Assembly: GCA_964402715.1 (NCBI GenBank)
Contig: CAYODJ010000032.1
Span: 1 to 25,320 of the forward strand
DNA: 25,320 nucleotides
Direction of reading: 5' to 3'
From: CALXOD01 sp964402715
Lineage (GTDB): Bacteria > Verrucomicrobiota > Lentisphaeria > Victivallales > Victivallaceae
Shown here: positions 7,626 to 15,622 of the stretch, in pieces
How the letters are laid out: the number at the start of each line of letters is the position of its first letter
Numbering within the stretch: the first letter of the stretch is position 1
Made by a program: the position numbers and the translations under genes
The notes under the pieces: model-generated
Seen by the model: the letters and a program-made list of their open reading frames with translations, nothing else
The model's database searches: none
Told to the model about the DNA's origin: nothing

Positions 7626-8057
7626 ATGGCGATTAAACTGGGTCTCACCTGCAAATTGATGCGGGGGGCGGCCGGATCTCAGGCGACCACCGAGATGACG
7701 AACGTCAAAGACGTCACGCTCAACCTCGAAACCGGCGAGGCGGACGTCACCACGCGGGCTGCGAAAGGCTGGCGCGTCAACGCCGCAACGCTGAAGGAAG
7801 GGTCGCTTGAGTTCGGCATGAACTACGACACGGACGACGAGGACTGCAAGGAAATCATGAACGCCTTCCTCAACGGGACGGCTCTCTCCTTCTTTGTGAC
7901 CGACGGCGAGGGTTCGGGGCTTGACGCCGATTTCGTGATCACCGCCTTCAACATTGAACAGCCTCTGGAGGAAGCCGTTTCCGTCTCGGTCACGGCCAAG
8001 CCGACGATGTCGACGCCGGATCGGGCGCCGACGTGGGTTACGGGAGGAGACGTCTGA
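7626..8057 (+). CDS. Major tail tube protein
   Basis: A 143-residue protein in the place where siphophages encode the tail tube subunit. It begins with a short strand (MAIKLGLTCKLMRG), continues with TEMTNVKDVTLNLETGEADVTTRAAKGWRVNAATLKEGSLEFGMNYDTDD in pieces typical of the TP901-1/lambda V tube fold, and ends with a strand pair EAVSVSVTAKPT. Members stack as hexameric rings around the tape measure. AGGGGA lies seven to eight bases before the ATG. The stop overlaps the start of the chaperone gene (TGATG). Downstream chaperone and tape measure genes support the assignment. Confidence 0.8.
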   Translation: MAIKLGLTCKLMRGAAGSQATTEMTNVKDVTLNLETGEADVTTRAAKGWRVNAATLKEGSLEFGMNYDTDDEDCKEIMNAFLNGTALSFFVTDGEGSGLDADFVITAFNIEQPLEEAVSVSVTAKPTMSTPDRAPTWVTGGDV

Positions 8058-8563
8058 TGAAATCATTCACGGACAACGCCGGTCGGGTCTGGACGGTTTC
8101 GGTGACGGTCAGCACAATCAAGCGGGTTCGCGCCCTGTGCGGAGTCGACCTCGCCTCGCTCATCACGATGGAGGCGGGAAAGCAGCCGGACGTCACGCTG
8201 CTGGAACGCCTCGCCTCCGACCCGGTTCTGACGGTTGACGTTCTTTTCGCCGTCTGCAAACCGGAGGCGGACGCGAAGGGCGTCACCGGGGAGGATTTCG
8301 GCCAGTCCATGGCGGGCGACGCCATCGAACTGGCGACGGCGGCCCTGCTGGACGAGGTGGTGGATTTTTTCCCGGAGGCGCGGCGGAGGACGCTGCGGAA
8401 AATTCTGGACGCCTCCCGCCGCTTCACGGAGAGGAGCAAGGAGGCGCTGACGGCGCTTCTGGACGATCCGGAGTTCGACCGCAGAATCGACCAGGCACTC
8501 GATCAGTTGACGCCCTCGTCCTCCGGCTCGCCGGAATCGCCGGAGTCAACCCCGACCCGCTGA
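8057..8563 (+). CDS. Tail assembly chaperone, upstream (G-like) frame
   Basis: A 168-residue protein beginning with a short beta segment (KSFTDNAGRVWTVSVTVSTIKRV) and continuing as helices, including a LLDEVVDFFPEARRRTLRKIL segment; this is the layout of tail assembly chaperones that coat the tape measure during tail assembly. The C-terminus is low complexity (SSSGSPESPESTP). It lies between the tube and tape measure genes as in most siphophages. Immediately after its stop, the -1 frame carries a conserved-looking continuation, so a small fraction of ribosomes probably makes an extended protein. Start overlap TGATG suggests coupling to the tube gene. Confidence 0.75.
   Translation: MKSFTDNAGRVWTVSVTVSTIKRVRALCGVDLASLITMEAGKQPDVTLLERLASDPVLTVDVLFAVCKPEADAKGVTGEDFGQSMAGDAIELATAALLDEVVDFFPEARRRTLRKILDASRRFTERSKEALTALLDDPEFDRRIDQALDQLTPSSSGSPESPESTPTR
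8365..8371 (+). promoter_or_regulatory. Candidate -1 slippery heptamer TTTTTTC
   Basis: T TTT TTC is in the correct phase for the gene starting at 8057 (codons GAT TTT TTC), and the -1 frame is open from here to 8784. It is the only canonical heptamer I found in the overlap. However, slippage here would replace about 50 residues of helical protein by Gly/Pro/Arg-rich sequence before the conserved-looking part begins near 8518, so a site nearer the stop, for example around A ACC CCG at 8548-8554, fits the protein better. I therefore give this site low weight. Confidence 0.3.
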
Positions 8564-8784
8564 CCCTGCGCGAACTCGCCGCGCTCGCGGAAGCCCGCGG
8601 GCGCTTCGAGTGGGAGCAGACGTCGGGGCTGATGGCGCTGATAGCGAATCTGCTGACTGATTCGCGCAGGCGCAGGCCGTTCAAACCCTGTGATTTCAAT
8701 CCGTATGCGGTGAAGGAGAAGGCTGTGATTCCGGCTCCCCTGTCCGTGCTGCGGGATGTGTTTGTGAGGAAGGAAAGGAAATAA
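8518..8784 (+). CDS. Tail assembly chaperone continuation in the -1 frame (T-like part)
   Basis: The -1 frame relative to the chaperone reads VLRLAGIAGVNPDPLTLREL, then AEARGRFEWEQTSGLMALIANL, then FKPCDFNPYAVKEKAVIPAP and a final LSVLRDVFVRKERK, stopping at 8782-8784 one base before the tape measure ATG. This pattern (leucine-rich opening, WEQTS/LMALIANL helix, F-P-DFNP motif, IP-S-LRDVFV end) is familiar from the gene between chaperone and tape measure in many siphophages. No ATG, GTG or TTG with a ribosome binding site precedes the conserved-looking start; the first ATG in frame is 8632, which would lose the first half. Expression as a -1 frameshift extension of the preceding protein, like lambda G-T, is the best explanation. 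The exact 5' boundary is approximate. Confidence 0.65.
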   Translation, partial: VLRLAGIAGVNPDPLTLRELAALAEARGRFEWEQTSGLMALIANLLTDSRRRRPFKPCDFNPYAVKEKAVIPAPLSVLRDVFVRKERK

Positions 8785-11700
8785 ATGGCCGCGTCGAACA
8801 ACATTCGCGCCGGGCGCGCATACGTCGAGGTGACCGCCGAGACGAGCAGGCTCCAGAGGAACCTGACCGCGGCTCAGGCGCAGCTCCGCGACTTCGGCCG
8901 CGCCTGCACAGGCGTCGGCAGGGACATGCTGATGCTCTCCGCGGCGATGGCCGCGCCCATGGTTCTGGCGGCGAAGTCGTTCGCGAAGTTCGACGACGGC
9001 ATGCGGCTGGTGCAGGCGGTGACGCAGGCGACCGAAGAGCAGTTTCAGGCGCTGACCAGAACGGCGCAGCGGCTCGGACGCGAAACATCCTTCACGGCGC
9101 AGCAGGCGGCTGAGGCGATGGCCTCGCTCGGACGCATGGGATTCAGGCCGGAGGAGATTCAGAGCTCCATCGACGCGGTGCTGAATCTGGCGCGGGCGAC
9201 CGGAACGGATCTCGCCGAGGCGGGCGACATCGCGGCGAACAGCATGCGCATTTTCGGCATCGAGGCCTCGCAGATGGGCTCCGTCGCGGATGTGCTTACG
9301 GCGGCGGCGAACGGTTCGGCGCAGACATTGACCGATCTGTTCGAAGCTCTGAAAATGGCCGGCCCGCAGGCGTCGGCCGCGGGCGAATCGATTCAGGAGA
9401 CCAGCGCGGCAATCGCTGTTCTCGCGAACATGGGCATCAAAGGATCGCTGGCGGGGACGGCTTTAAGAAAAAGCTTCTCGCAGTTCGCCAAGGCGAAGGT
9501 GCAGGAAAAGCTGCGCGGCATCGGAGTGGAGACGGTCGAGGCGAACGGCAATCTGCGCAAAATGGCGGACGTCATGCGCGACATCGCGAAAGCGATGGCA
9601 GCGATGCCGACGGCGGAGAAGCTGGCGTTTGCGGAGGAGATTTTCGACATCCGCGGTTCGCTCGCCGGGCTGACCTTGACGGCGAACGTCGACGGGCTCG
9701 ACGCGATGCTCGCGACGCTGCGCAATGCGGAGGGCGTCGCCGCGCAGACCGCGAAGACGATGGACGCCGGGCTCGGCGGATCATTCCGGCTGCTGCAGTC
9801 GGCGGTCGAGGGCGCGATGAACGCAATCGGCGAGGCGCTGAGCGAAACCCTGCAGCCTCTGGTCGGGCGGGTGACCGCGGTGATCAACGTTTTCACAAAA
9901 TGGATTGAGAAGCACCGCAGTCTGATTACGGCATTCGCGGCGGCGGCCGCGGGCGCGGCAACGATTGCCGCAGCCCTGATCGGAATCGGTCTTGCGGCGA
10001 AGGGAGCCGCGGCCGGAATTGCGGCGATTCAGGCTGTGACGGGCGGGTTCGCGACCGTGCAGACCCTGCTGCTGGCGAAATGCACGGCGGTAAAGGGAAT
10101 CTTTTCCGCAATCGTTCAGTCATTTGCCGAATACCGGAACGCGGCGATCCCCGCGCTGGTCGGCACGGAGCGGTTCTGCGCGGCGCTCGGCTTGGCGTCG
10201 ACGGCTGCGAACCGGACGCGGGCGAGCATCATTTTAATGAGCAACGCGGAAGCTGCGGCGGCGGTGAAGACCGCGATTGCGGCGAAGTGGCAGGCGGCTG
10301 CGGCGGCTCTGAAGAACTTCCGCACGGCGACGGTCGCGGCGGCGGTTGCGACGAAAGGGCTGACCGTCGCGGAGGCCGCATGCGCGGCGGGGACGGCGGC
10401 GCTGAACGCGGCGCGCCGGGCGGGGGCCGCTGCGCTCGCGGCATTCACCGCGGCAAGCATCAAGTCGGCGGCGGCAACCGCGGCTGCGGCGGTCGGAATG
10501 ACCGTCCTTGCGGCGGCGGCGAAGATCGCGGCGGCGGCTGCGGCCGCGCTGTCGGCGGCGATAGCCGCGATTGCCGCGCATCCGGTGCTGTTCGCGTTTA
10601 TCGCGATAGGCACGGTGCTCGCCGGGATCTGCATGTACCTCTCCCGCGCCTCCCGGTACACGGCGCAGCTTTCCGAGGAGATGGGGAAGCTTCGGGAACG
10701 GAACGATCAGCTCCGGAAGACCGACGAAGTCCGCATGGAGCGGCTGAAGCAGCTCGCCGACAAGCAGCGTCTCACCAACTCGGAGATGGAGGAGGCGAAG
10801 CGGCTCGCCGGGGCGCTGCAGCAGAAGTACGGAGACCTGGGAATCGAGGTTCTCGCCGACCGGCTGAACATGGCCGCGGACGCGCAGAACCGGTTTAACG
10901 AGGCGATGCGGAAGGCGGCGCTTGCGGATCTCGACGCGGAAATGCAGGAACTGCAGGCGAACATCGACGAGCTCATGGCGGAGAATGAGTCGCTCAGCTC
11001 CTACTGGAACAACAACCTGTGGTCGCAAATCAGCGGCGGACAGGAGGAGGCTATCGCGAAGCAGAAGGCCAACAATGAGAAAATCCTGGCCTACCGCAGA
11101 AAAATATACGCGCTGCGGACGCGGAAGCGGGCGGCGGAGGGGAGTCAGCCGGGCGCGGCGACCGGGGAATCCGAACATTCCGAGGAGGAGCAGACCAGGC
11201 AGAACATCGACGAGGAGAACCGGCGGAGGGAAGCGGCGGCCGCCGATGCGGACGCGGCGGAGAAGCGCGTCGCGGAAATCGACCGGCAGCTCGCAAGGGA
11301 GCGCCGGAACGAGCTGGAAAATGAAATCGACGACGTCATTTCGCTGCGCGACGAGTACAAGCGGCTGATTCAGACGATGCTCGACTGCGAAAAGTCCAAG
11401 GCGGACGACAAGCAGGACAAGCAAAGAATTGCCGAACTGGAAAAGAAGCTCGCCGAAGCCGACCGCACGGCGGACGAACGCATCGCGGCGGCGCGGGAAA
11501 AGGCGGCGCGGAAGATGCGGGAAGACGTCGCCGGTTTCGAGGAGCGCATGAACGAATCGGCGGCGGACATTCAGAACCGCCGGGCGGAGGCCGCGCAGGA
11601 TCGGAAAATCGACGAGACGATGAAATCCGACCCGGCGGAAGGCATGAAAATGCTGGAATCGCTCGTCGCGAAATATCAGGCGGCGGCGGAGGCGGCAAAG

Positions 11701-12060
11701 GCTTCATTCGAGGAGGAACTGCGGAATGCGCAGAACGACGGCAAAATCGACGACGAGGAACGGAAAAAGCTCGATTCCCTGCACGGCGCATTTGTGTCGG
11801 CGGAATCAATGGTGGACAAGTATTCCGACCGCCTCCTGAATGCGCAGAACAGCACATCGGGCGTCGCGGACGCCTATTCCGGCTCCGGGACGAGCACGGT
11901 CGGGTCGTGGTCGCTCGACCAGCTCGATCAGCTGCTCGGCGGAGATTCCGCGCAGGAGCGGACGGCGGAGGCGACCGAGGAGGTCGCAAGAAACACCCGT
12001 GAAACCAACAAGGCGCTGAAGCGTCTGCGGAACAACGGAGGAACATTGGCGTATGCGTGA
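8785..12060 (+). CDS. Tail tape measure protein, TP901 family
   Basis: The product is 1091 residues; its length should set the tail length and it passes through the tube during DNA ejection. Residues about 60-330 form the TP901 core domain, with FDDGMRLVQAVTQATEEQF, RETSFTAQQAAEAMASLGRMG, a TDLAEAGDIAANSMRIFG segment and AGPQASAAGESIQE. Very Ala-rich hydrophobic stretches lie at about 381-418 and 560-615 and may insert into the host membrane during ejection. Residues about 640-1020 are charged coiled coil. The start follows GGAAAGG and is one base after the -1 frame chaperone stop. No peptidase or transglycosylase domain was recognised. At about 1.5 angstrom per residue the tail would be near 160 nm, typical of siphophages. 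Confidence 0.93.
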   Translation: MAASNNIRAGRAYVEVTAETSRLQRNLTAAQAQLRDFGRACTGVGRDMLMLSAAMAAPMVLAAKSFAKFDDGMRLVQAVTQATEEQFQALTRTAQRLGRETSFTAQQAAEAMASLGRMGFRPEEIQSSIDAVLNLARATGTDLAEAGDIAANSMRIFGIEASQMGSVADVLTAAANGSAQTLTDLFEALKMAGPQASAAGESIQETSAAIAVLANMGIKGSLAGTALRKSFSQFAKAKVQEKLRGIGVETVEANGNLRKMADVMRDIAKAMAAMPTAEKLAFAEEIFDIRGSLAGLTLTANVDGLDAMLATLRNAEGVAAQTAKTMDAGLGGSFRLLQSAVEGAMNAIGEALSETLQPLVGRVTAVINVFTKWIEKHRSLITAFAAAAAGAATIAAALIGIGLAAKGAAAGIAAIQAVTGGFATVQTLLLAKCTAVKGIFSAIVQSFAEYRNAAIPALVGTERFCAALGLASTAANRTRASIILMSNAEAAAAVKTAIAAKWQAAAAALKNFRTATVAAAVATKGLTVAEAACAAGTAALNAARRAGAAALAAFTAASIKSAAATAAAAVGMTVLAAAAKIAAAAAAALSAAIAAIAAHPVLFAFIAIGTVLAGICMYLSRASRYTAQLSEEMGKLRERNDQLRKTDEVRMERLKQLADKQRLTNSEMEEAKRLAGALQQKYGDLGIEVLADRLNMAADAQNRFNEAMRKAALADLDAEMQELQANIDELMAENESLSSYWNNNLWSQISGGQEEAIAKQKANNEKILAYRRKIYALRTRKRAAEGSQPGAATGESEHSEEEQTRQNIDEENRRREAAAADADAAEKRVAEIDRQLARERRNELENEIDDVISLRDEYKRLIQTMLDCEKSKADDKQDKQRIAELEKKLAEADRTADERIAAAREKAARKMREDVAGFEERMNESAADIQNRRAEAAQDRKIDETMKSDPAEGMKMLESLVAKYQAAAEAAKASFEEELRNAQNDGKIDDEERKKLDSLHGAFVSAESMVDKYSDRLLNAQNSTSGVADAYSGSGTSTVGSWSLDQLDQLLGGDSAQERTAEATEEVARNTRETNKALKRLRNNGGTLAYA

Positions 12061-12069
12061 GGTGATTCC

Positions 12070-12912
12070 ATGTTGAGGGTCGAACAGTCCTTTGAGGCGC
12101 ACACGAAGAAAATCGATGCATCCGGCGGCCTCGTTTCGGCGGAGATTCCGTACATTGTATTTGAGGCCGGGGACGAGGACGAGGCGCTGAAGGCGGTTCT
12201 CTCCATCGCGCCGAAGACGCTTTCCAACTCCAAAGTCCCCCTCACATCACTGGAAATCGACGAGCGCTGCAACGAATCGACCTACAAGGTAAATGCGGTC
12301 TACGAAACCGAACTGCCGGGCGACAACTCCGGAAGCGGCCCGTCCGGCGGAGACAACAATCCGACCGTCAATTTCGACTGTTCGGCGGGAACGAAGCACA
12401 TGACTCAGGCGCTTTCGCAGACCTGCGTCTACGGCGCCGACGACGATGAGAAGGCGGACGCCGTTCCGATCGGATGGAACGGAAAATTCGGCTCGCTGTC
12501 CGAAATCGCCGGGGTCGACGTATCGACCGGGGAACTGCGCGAAACCTACACGAAGTACATGAGCGTCAGCAAGGTGACCGGAACGAACTGGAAGAAGAAC
12601 GTGGCCGCCCTGGTGGGAAAGGTCAATTCGGGCAACTTCAAGGGATGGCCGAAGGGCGAGGTGATGTTCCTGGGCTGCTCCTATTCCGCGCCGCTCCGGG
12701 GGAGCTCGCGGGTCGCGGTAAGTTTTCAGTTCGCGATCCGCTCCGGCGAAACGGAGACGATTGCCGGGCAGAACATCTCAAAGCAGGGATTTGAGTATGT
12801 CTGGGCGCTGACCGACGAGAATGTGAAGGACGGCAAGCGCACCCGCGAGGTCAGAAAAATTTACCGGGCGAAAGTCTGCGAAAGCGACAGCTTCGGCGGA
12901 CTGGGAATCTGA
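12070..12912 (+). CDS. Tail structural protein after the tape measure (function unclear)
   Basis: The product is 280 residues. The N-terminal 85 residues are an acidic alpha/beta segment; a Gly/Ser/Asn linker (DNSGSGPSGGDNN) joins it to a C-terminal domain of about 170 residues opening VNFDCSAGTKHMTQAL and carrying VTGTNWKKNVAALVGKVNSGNFKGW, then GEVMFLGCSYSAP and a strand pair VAVSFQFAIRSG. I recall similar domains with the KVNSxxFKGxxxGEVxFLG pattern in uncharacterised proteins of PVC-group bacteria, but this is memory, not a search. Position directly after the tape measure suggests a distal tail or tail-tip component. The ribosome binding site GAGGTGATTCC before the ATG closely resembles the portal gene's. 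Confidence 0.6.
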   Translation: MLRVEQSFEAHTKKIDASGGLVSAEIPYIVFEAGDEDEALKAVLSIAPKTLSNSKVPLTSLEIDERCNESTYKVNAVYETELPGDNSGSGPSGGDNNPTVNFDCSAGTKHMTQALSQTCVYGADDDEKADAVPIGWNGKFGSLSEIAGVDVSTGELRETYTKYMSVSKVTGTNWKKNVAALVGKVNSGNFKGWPKGEVMFLGCSYSAPLRGSSRVAVSFQFAIRSGETETIAGQNISKQGFEYVWALTDENVKDGKRTREVRKIYRAKVCESDSFGGLGI

Positions 12913-12915
12913 ACA

Positions 12916-14103
12916 ATGGCTTTTTTTCCGCATGTGAATCCGGGCGACTCTTTCCAGCCGGACTCGGTTCTGGAAAACAATGTGCGCGACTGCGTCAACG
13001 CCTTCCTCGCCTACGGCGGCGGACGGCTCGCCGGCGCCGCGGACGGATGCGTGCGCATTCCCGTCTACAACGCGGAGAAGGAGGAGCTGCGCGCGGGCGA
13101 CGCGGTCGCCGTCGACGACGGCAACGGCAAAAACAAGCCTGCGGACGGCATCCTTCCCTGCGTGCGGTACGCCGGTGACTGCCGGCTCTGGGGGATTCTT
13201 GAAAACGCGCTCAAGCCAGGAGCGGTCGGCGACTGCGTGGTGAGCGGCATGGTGAGAGTCAGTCTCGCCAACAGCGCTGAGCCCGGAGACGGCGTCATGC
13301 CGGTGAAGCCGGAGGACGGCGGGACGGAGCAGAAATTCGCGGCGATTCCGGGCGGCGCCGGATATGTGCTTTCATCCGACGGAAGCAGCTCGCTCGTCCT
13401 GCTCAGCCACGCGGACGGGTATCACGGCTATTTCAAGCTCGTTTTCCTGAAGGAAAAGGCGGACGGCAAGGACGATTCGTCCAGCTCAAGCAGCTCGTCG
13501 AGCTCGTCCTCAAGCTCCTCCTCAAGTTCGTCGTCCAGCTCGACCGGTCTCAGCGGCAGCGGAATCCTGGGGCTCTCCAACGGCAAGCTCGTTCTCTACC
13601 CGATCGGAAGCTGCAAAGACGACAGCGACTCGGACGATTCAAGCGATTCGAGTTCCAGCAGTTCGTCGAGCTCCTCAAGCTCCTCGTCCAGCTCAAGCAG
13701 CTCGTCGAGCTCAAGCTCCTCGTCCAGCTCGGACGGCGAGTCCTCAAACTCCGGCGGCGGCGAAGAGGAGGAGCAGCTCGTGCTGGCGGTCGTCGACGGA
13801 GCGGACTTCGGCGCATCCTCATGCGGATTCCTCGACATGGGAACGGCGAGAATCAGCGTTCCCAGGAAGTCTTTCCCCGACTGGGAAAAGAAAAGGAATC
13901 TGGTCGTATACCTGGAGAGCGGCGGTTCCGGGGTTTCCGTCAAAATGGAGGACAGCCTCCCCGCCCCTTCCGACAGCCTGTTCCGCCGCCTCATCGGACG
14001 GCTGATTTACAAAGGCGGGGCATACGCTCTCATTCAGGAGCAGCACGGCCCGATCGAGGAGAATTACCACATGATTCTGGGAGATCTCAATGTCGTCGGG
14101 TAA
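12916..14103 (+). CDS. Virion-associated protein with two polyserine linkers
   Basis: The product is 395 residues in three folded blocks joined by serine tracts. Residues 1-187 are Gly-rich and beta-like (FFPHVNPGDSFQPDSVLENNVRD at the start; GDCVVSGMVRVSLANSAEPGDGVMP further on). Then come 22 consecutive Ser (188-209), a short block TGLSGSGILGLSNGKLVLYPIG, an Asp/Ser patch, and 28 consecutive Ser (245-272). The final block of about 120 residues includes VYLESGGSGVSVKME. Serine codons are mixed (TCG, TCC, TCA, AGC, AGT), so this is protein-level selection more than simple DNA slippage. No function can be named; location in the tail-tip module and spacer-like tracts suggest an exposed virion protein. 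A glycosyltransferase gene lies 1.5 kb downstream. Confidence 0.7.
   Translation: MAFFPHVNPGDSFQPDSVLENNVRDCVNAFLAYGGGRLAGAADGCVRIPVYNAEKEELRAGDAVAVDDGNGKNKPADGILPCVRYAGDCRLWGILENALKPGAVGDCVVSGMVRVSLANSAEPGDGVMPVKPEDGGTEQKFAAIPGGAGYVLSSDGSSSLVLLSHADGYHGYFKLVFLKEKADGKDDSSSSSSSSSSSSSSSSSSSSSSTGLSGSGILGLSNGKLVLYPIGSCKDDSDSDDSSDSSSSSSSSSSSSSSSSSSSSSSSSSSSSDGESSNSGGGEEEEQLVLAVVDGADFGASSCGFLDMGTARISVPRKSFPDWEKKRNLVVYLESGGSGVSVKMEDSLPAPSDSLFRRLIGRLIYKGGAYALIQEQHGPIEENYHMILGDLNVVG
13477..13731 (+). repeat. Polyserine-coding tracts sharing an exact 29-bp direct repeat
   Basis: Tract 1 covers 13477-13542 (22 Ser) and tract 2 covers 13648-13731 (28 Ser). The 29 bases at 13477-13505 recur exactly at 13684-13712. 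The offset is 207 bases, i.e. 69 codons, so recombination between the copies would delete the intervening block without changing the reading frame. Several SacI-type GAGCTC palindromes lie in the tracts. Confidence 0.85.
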
Positions 14104-14494
14104 GGTCTGGCTGAAAAACGGCAAGGTCGTCATGCGCGGCGGAGAGGTTTTCGTCTACCCGGAATGCCCCTGCGACTGCGAGCCGAAAGTGCTCGCCAGC
14201 AAAACGGTCAACGGCTCCTCCGACGACCGGGACAAAAAATGCTGGGATCTGACCCCGTACCAGGGAAACGAGATCGGAACGCCCGGCTTTCAATGGCGGC
14301 TCATCGAGGTCGGCGACCCCCGTGACTGCGGCGGAACGCATTACGGAAGCGGCAGAATCGACGACTGCGGAAAGCTCGTCGGTCTGGACAGCGAATTCTG
14401 CTCGGACTACAGTTATGACGGATACATGGAAATTCAGCAGGGATGCCCCGACGAAAACGGCGACGTCAAATGGCCCTGCCCGGACGGAGAATGA
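14090..14494 (+). CDS. Cysteine-rich tail-module protein, unknown
   Basis: A 134-residue protein starting inside the preceding gene (14-base overlap). It opens with a beta hairpin-like GKVWLKNGKVVMRGGEVFVYPECPCDC and contains nine cysteines spread over the chain (ECPCDCE, KKCW, RDCGG, DDCG, EFCSD, QGCPD, WPCPD). Such spacing suggests several disulphides or bound metal in a small exposed domain. I do not recognise a family. Genes on both sides are tail-tip or fibre-like, and the tight overlap says it is co-translated with the polyserine protein. Confidence 0.6.
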   Translation: MSSGKVWLKNGKVVMRGGEVFVYPECPCDCEPKVLASKTVNGSSDDRDKKCWDLTPYQGNEIGTPGFQWRLIEVGDPRDCGGTHYGSGRIDDCGKLVGLDSEFCSDYSYDGYMEIQQGCPDENGDVKWPCPDGE

Positions 14495-14495
14495 A

Positions 14496-15254
14496 ATGTT
14501 CAAATTTGAAGACGGCGTACATTCGCACATGCCGTTCGCGGCTCCCGACCCGAAAAACGGCTTTGCCCCCAGAGAGTTCTGCTGCCTAGCGGTCAACGGG
14601 AAATGGAAGATTCACCAATTCGCAAACGGCGTCTGGAGCCGGATTCCGACCGGTCTGCCGGAGGACGCGACGGAGTGCTCCCCCGCAGCCGAGTGCATCG
14701 GCGGAACCTGGCGCATGACCTTTGTCGCCGGGGGCGCGGAAACGGACCGGCTTTTCCGGCTTTACCACATCTGCGATCTTGACGGCGGCGCTCCGCCGGT
14801 CGTGCTCCGCCCGGCGGACGTCGGATTCCTTCAGAAGAACACCCTGGTTCACGCCACACGGCACGGCCCGCTGTTCATCGTGAAGCCGCAGAGGACTCTG
14901 AAGGTTTCATTCAGGGATGCGAAATATCTGTACCGGGTCACCTACGATCCGTTCTGCCCGAAACGGCTCTTTGTTTCCGGGCAGACCGTTTCCGGCGAAA
15001 TCTTCTCCCGGATTTATCTGACGGGAAACAACGAGCTTTACGGGCTGGAGGCGGACGGGGTTCCGGCATACAAGGCCTTCTTCTGGCATGACCGGTGCTT
15101 CCATGCCGAACGCATCGGAGCCGGATTCGAAGACCGCCGGATTGCGGAGGCGGAACACGTCCGCATCACCCGGCTCGACGAAGGCGAACTGGTCTGCGTC
15201 GAGGCTGAACCCGCCGGAAGACCGGCGCAGGACACGGACGAGGAGTTCGAATAA
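14496..15254 (+). CDS. Tail-module protein, beta-rich, unknown
   Basis: The product is 252 residues. The chain is rich in short strand-turn units with aromatic residues (NGKWKIHQFANGVWSRIPTG, GGTWRMTFVAGGAETDRLFRLYHI, FIVKPQRTLKVSFRDAKYLYRV, GEIFSRIYLTGNNELYGLE), which suggests a beta-propeller or beta-sandwich, but no family is recognised. The last 20 residues are acidic. GGAGA lies before the ATG at 14496, one base after the previous stop, and the stop overlaps the next start (TAATG). By location it is a tail-tip or host-recognition component. Confidence 0.6.
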   Translation: MFKFEDGVHSHMPFAAPDPKNGFAPREFCCLAVNGKWKIHQFANGVWSRIPTGLPEDATECSPAAECIGGTWRMTFVAGGAETDRLFRLYHICDLDGGAPPVVLRPADVGFLQKNTLVHATRHGPLFIVKPQRTLKVSFRDAKYLYRVTYDPFCPKRLFVSGQTVSGEIFSRIYLTGNNELYGLEADGVPAYKAFFWHDRCFHAERIGAGFEDRRIAEAEHVRITRLDEGELVCVEAEPAGRPAQDTDEEFE

Positions 15255-15622
15255 TGGCATGCAGCTGTCATGGAAAAAACGGCGTCTCCGTGGGGCGGAC
15301 GTCCCCGTTCGACCAGTGCACCGCCTGCGCCCGCAAGCACGTCAAGGCGGCATGGAGCAAATGGCAGGAGTTCACCTACGAGGAGGACAACCGCGACTAC
15401 TGCTCCGCGCAGCTGCGGGACGCGGCCGACCACCTCAAGTTTTCGCATCGGGAGACCGCGCTGAAGTGCCGCGACCTGGCCGTCGCCATCGAGGAGAACA
15501 GAGACCGCGAGTACAGCGGCGTCGCGGCGGCTCTGGACGAACTGCGGCGGGAGACGCGCGAACTGTACTATTCCGAACACCCGGACGCGCGGGAACGGCT
15601 GGAGGATTTGAAGAATGACTGA
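15254..15622 (+). CDS. Small Cys-containing helical protein, unknown
   Basis: A 122-residue protein. The N-terminal part has MACSCHG and then CTACARKHVKAAW, giving two CxC/CxxC pairs about 17 residues apart that could hold a zinc ion. The rest is charged and helical (YCSAQLRDAADHLKFSHRETALKCRDLAVAIEEN and then DELRRETRELYYSEHPDARERLEDL). It overlaps the glycosyltransferase gene by 8 bases and starts inside the preceding stop, so the three are translated as a block. It might assist the glycosyltransferase or be a small structural protein; the sequence does not decide. Confidence 0.55.
   Translation: MACSCHGKNGVSVGRTSPFDQCTACARKHVKAAWSKWQEFTYEEDNRDYCSAQLRDAADHLKFSHRETALKCRDLAVAIEENRDREYSGVAAALDELRRETRELYYSEHPDARERLEDLKND

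Noticed and set aside
8632..8784. Independent 50-aa gene starting at ATG 8632
   Set aside because: The conserved-looking sequence extends upstream to about 8518 and no ribosome binding site precedes this ATG; a recoded chaperone extension fits better.
13477..13731. Polyserine tracts as frameshifted or simple-sequence artefact
   Set aside because: The frame is continuous on both sides, and serine codons from both codon families are mixed, so the tract is maintained at protein level.
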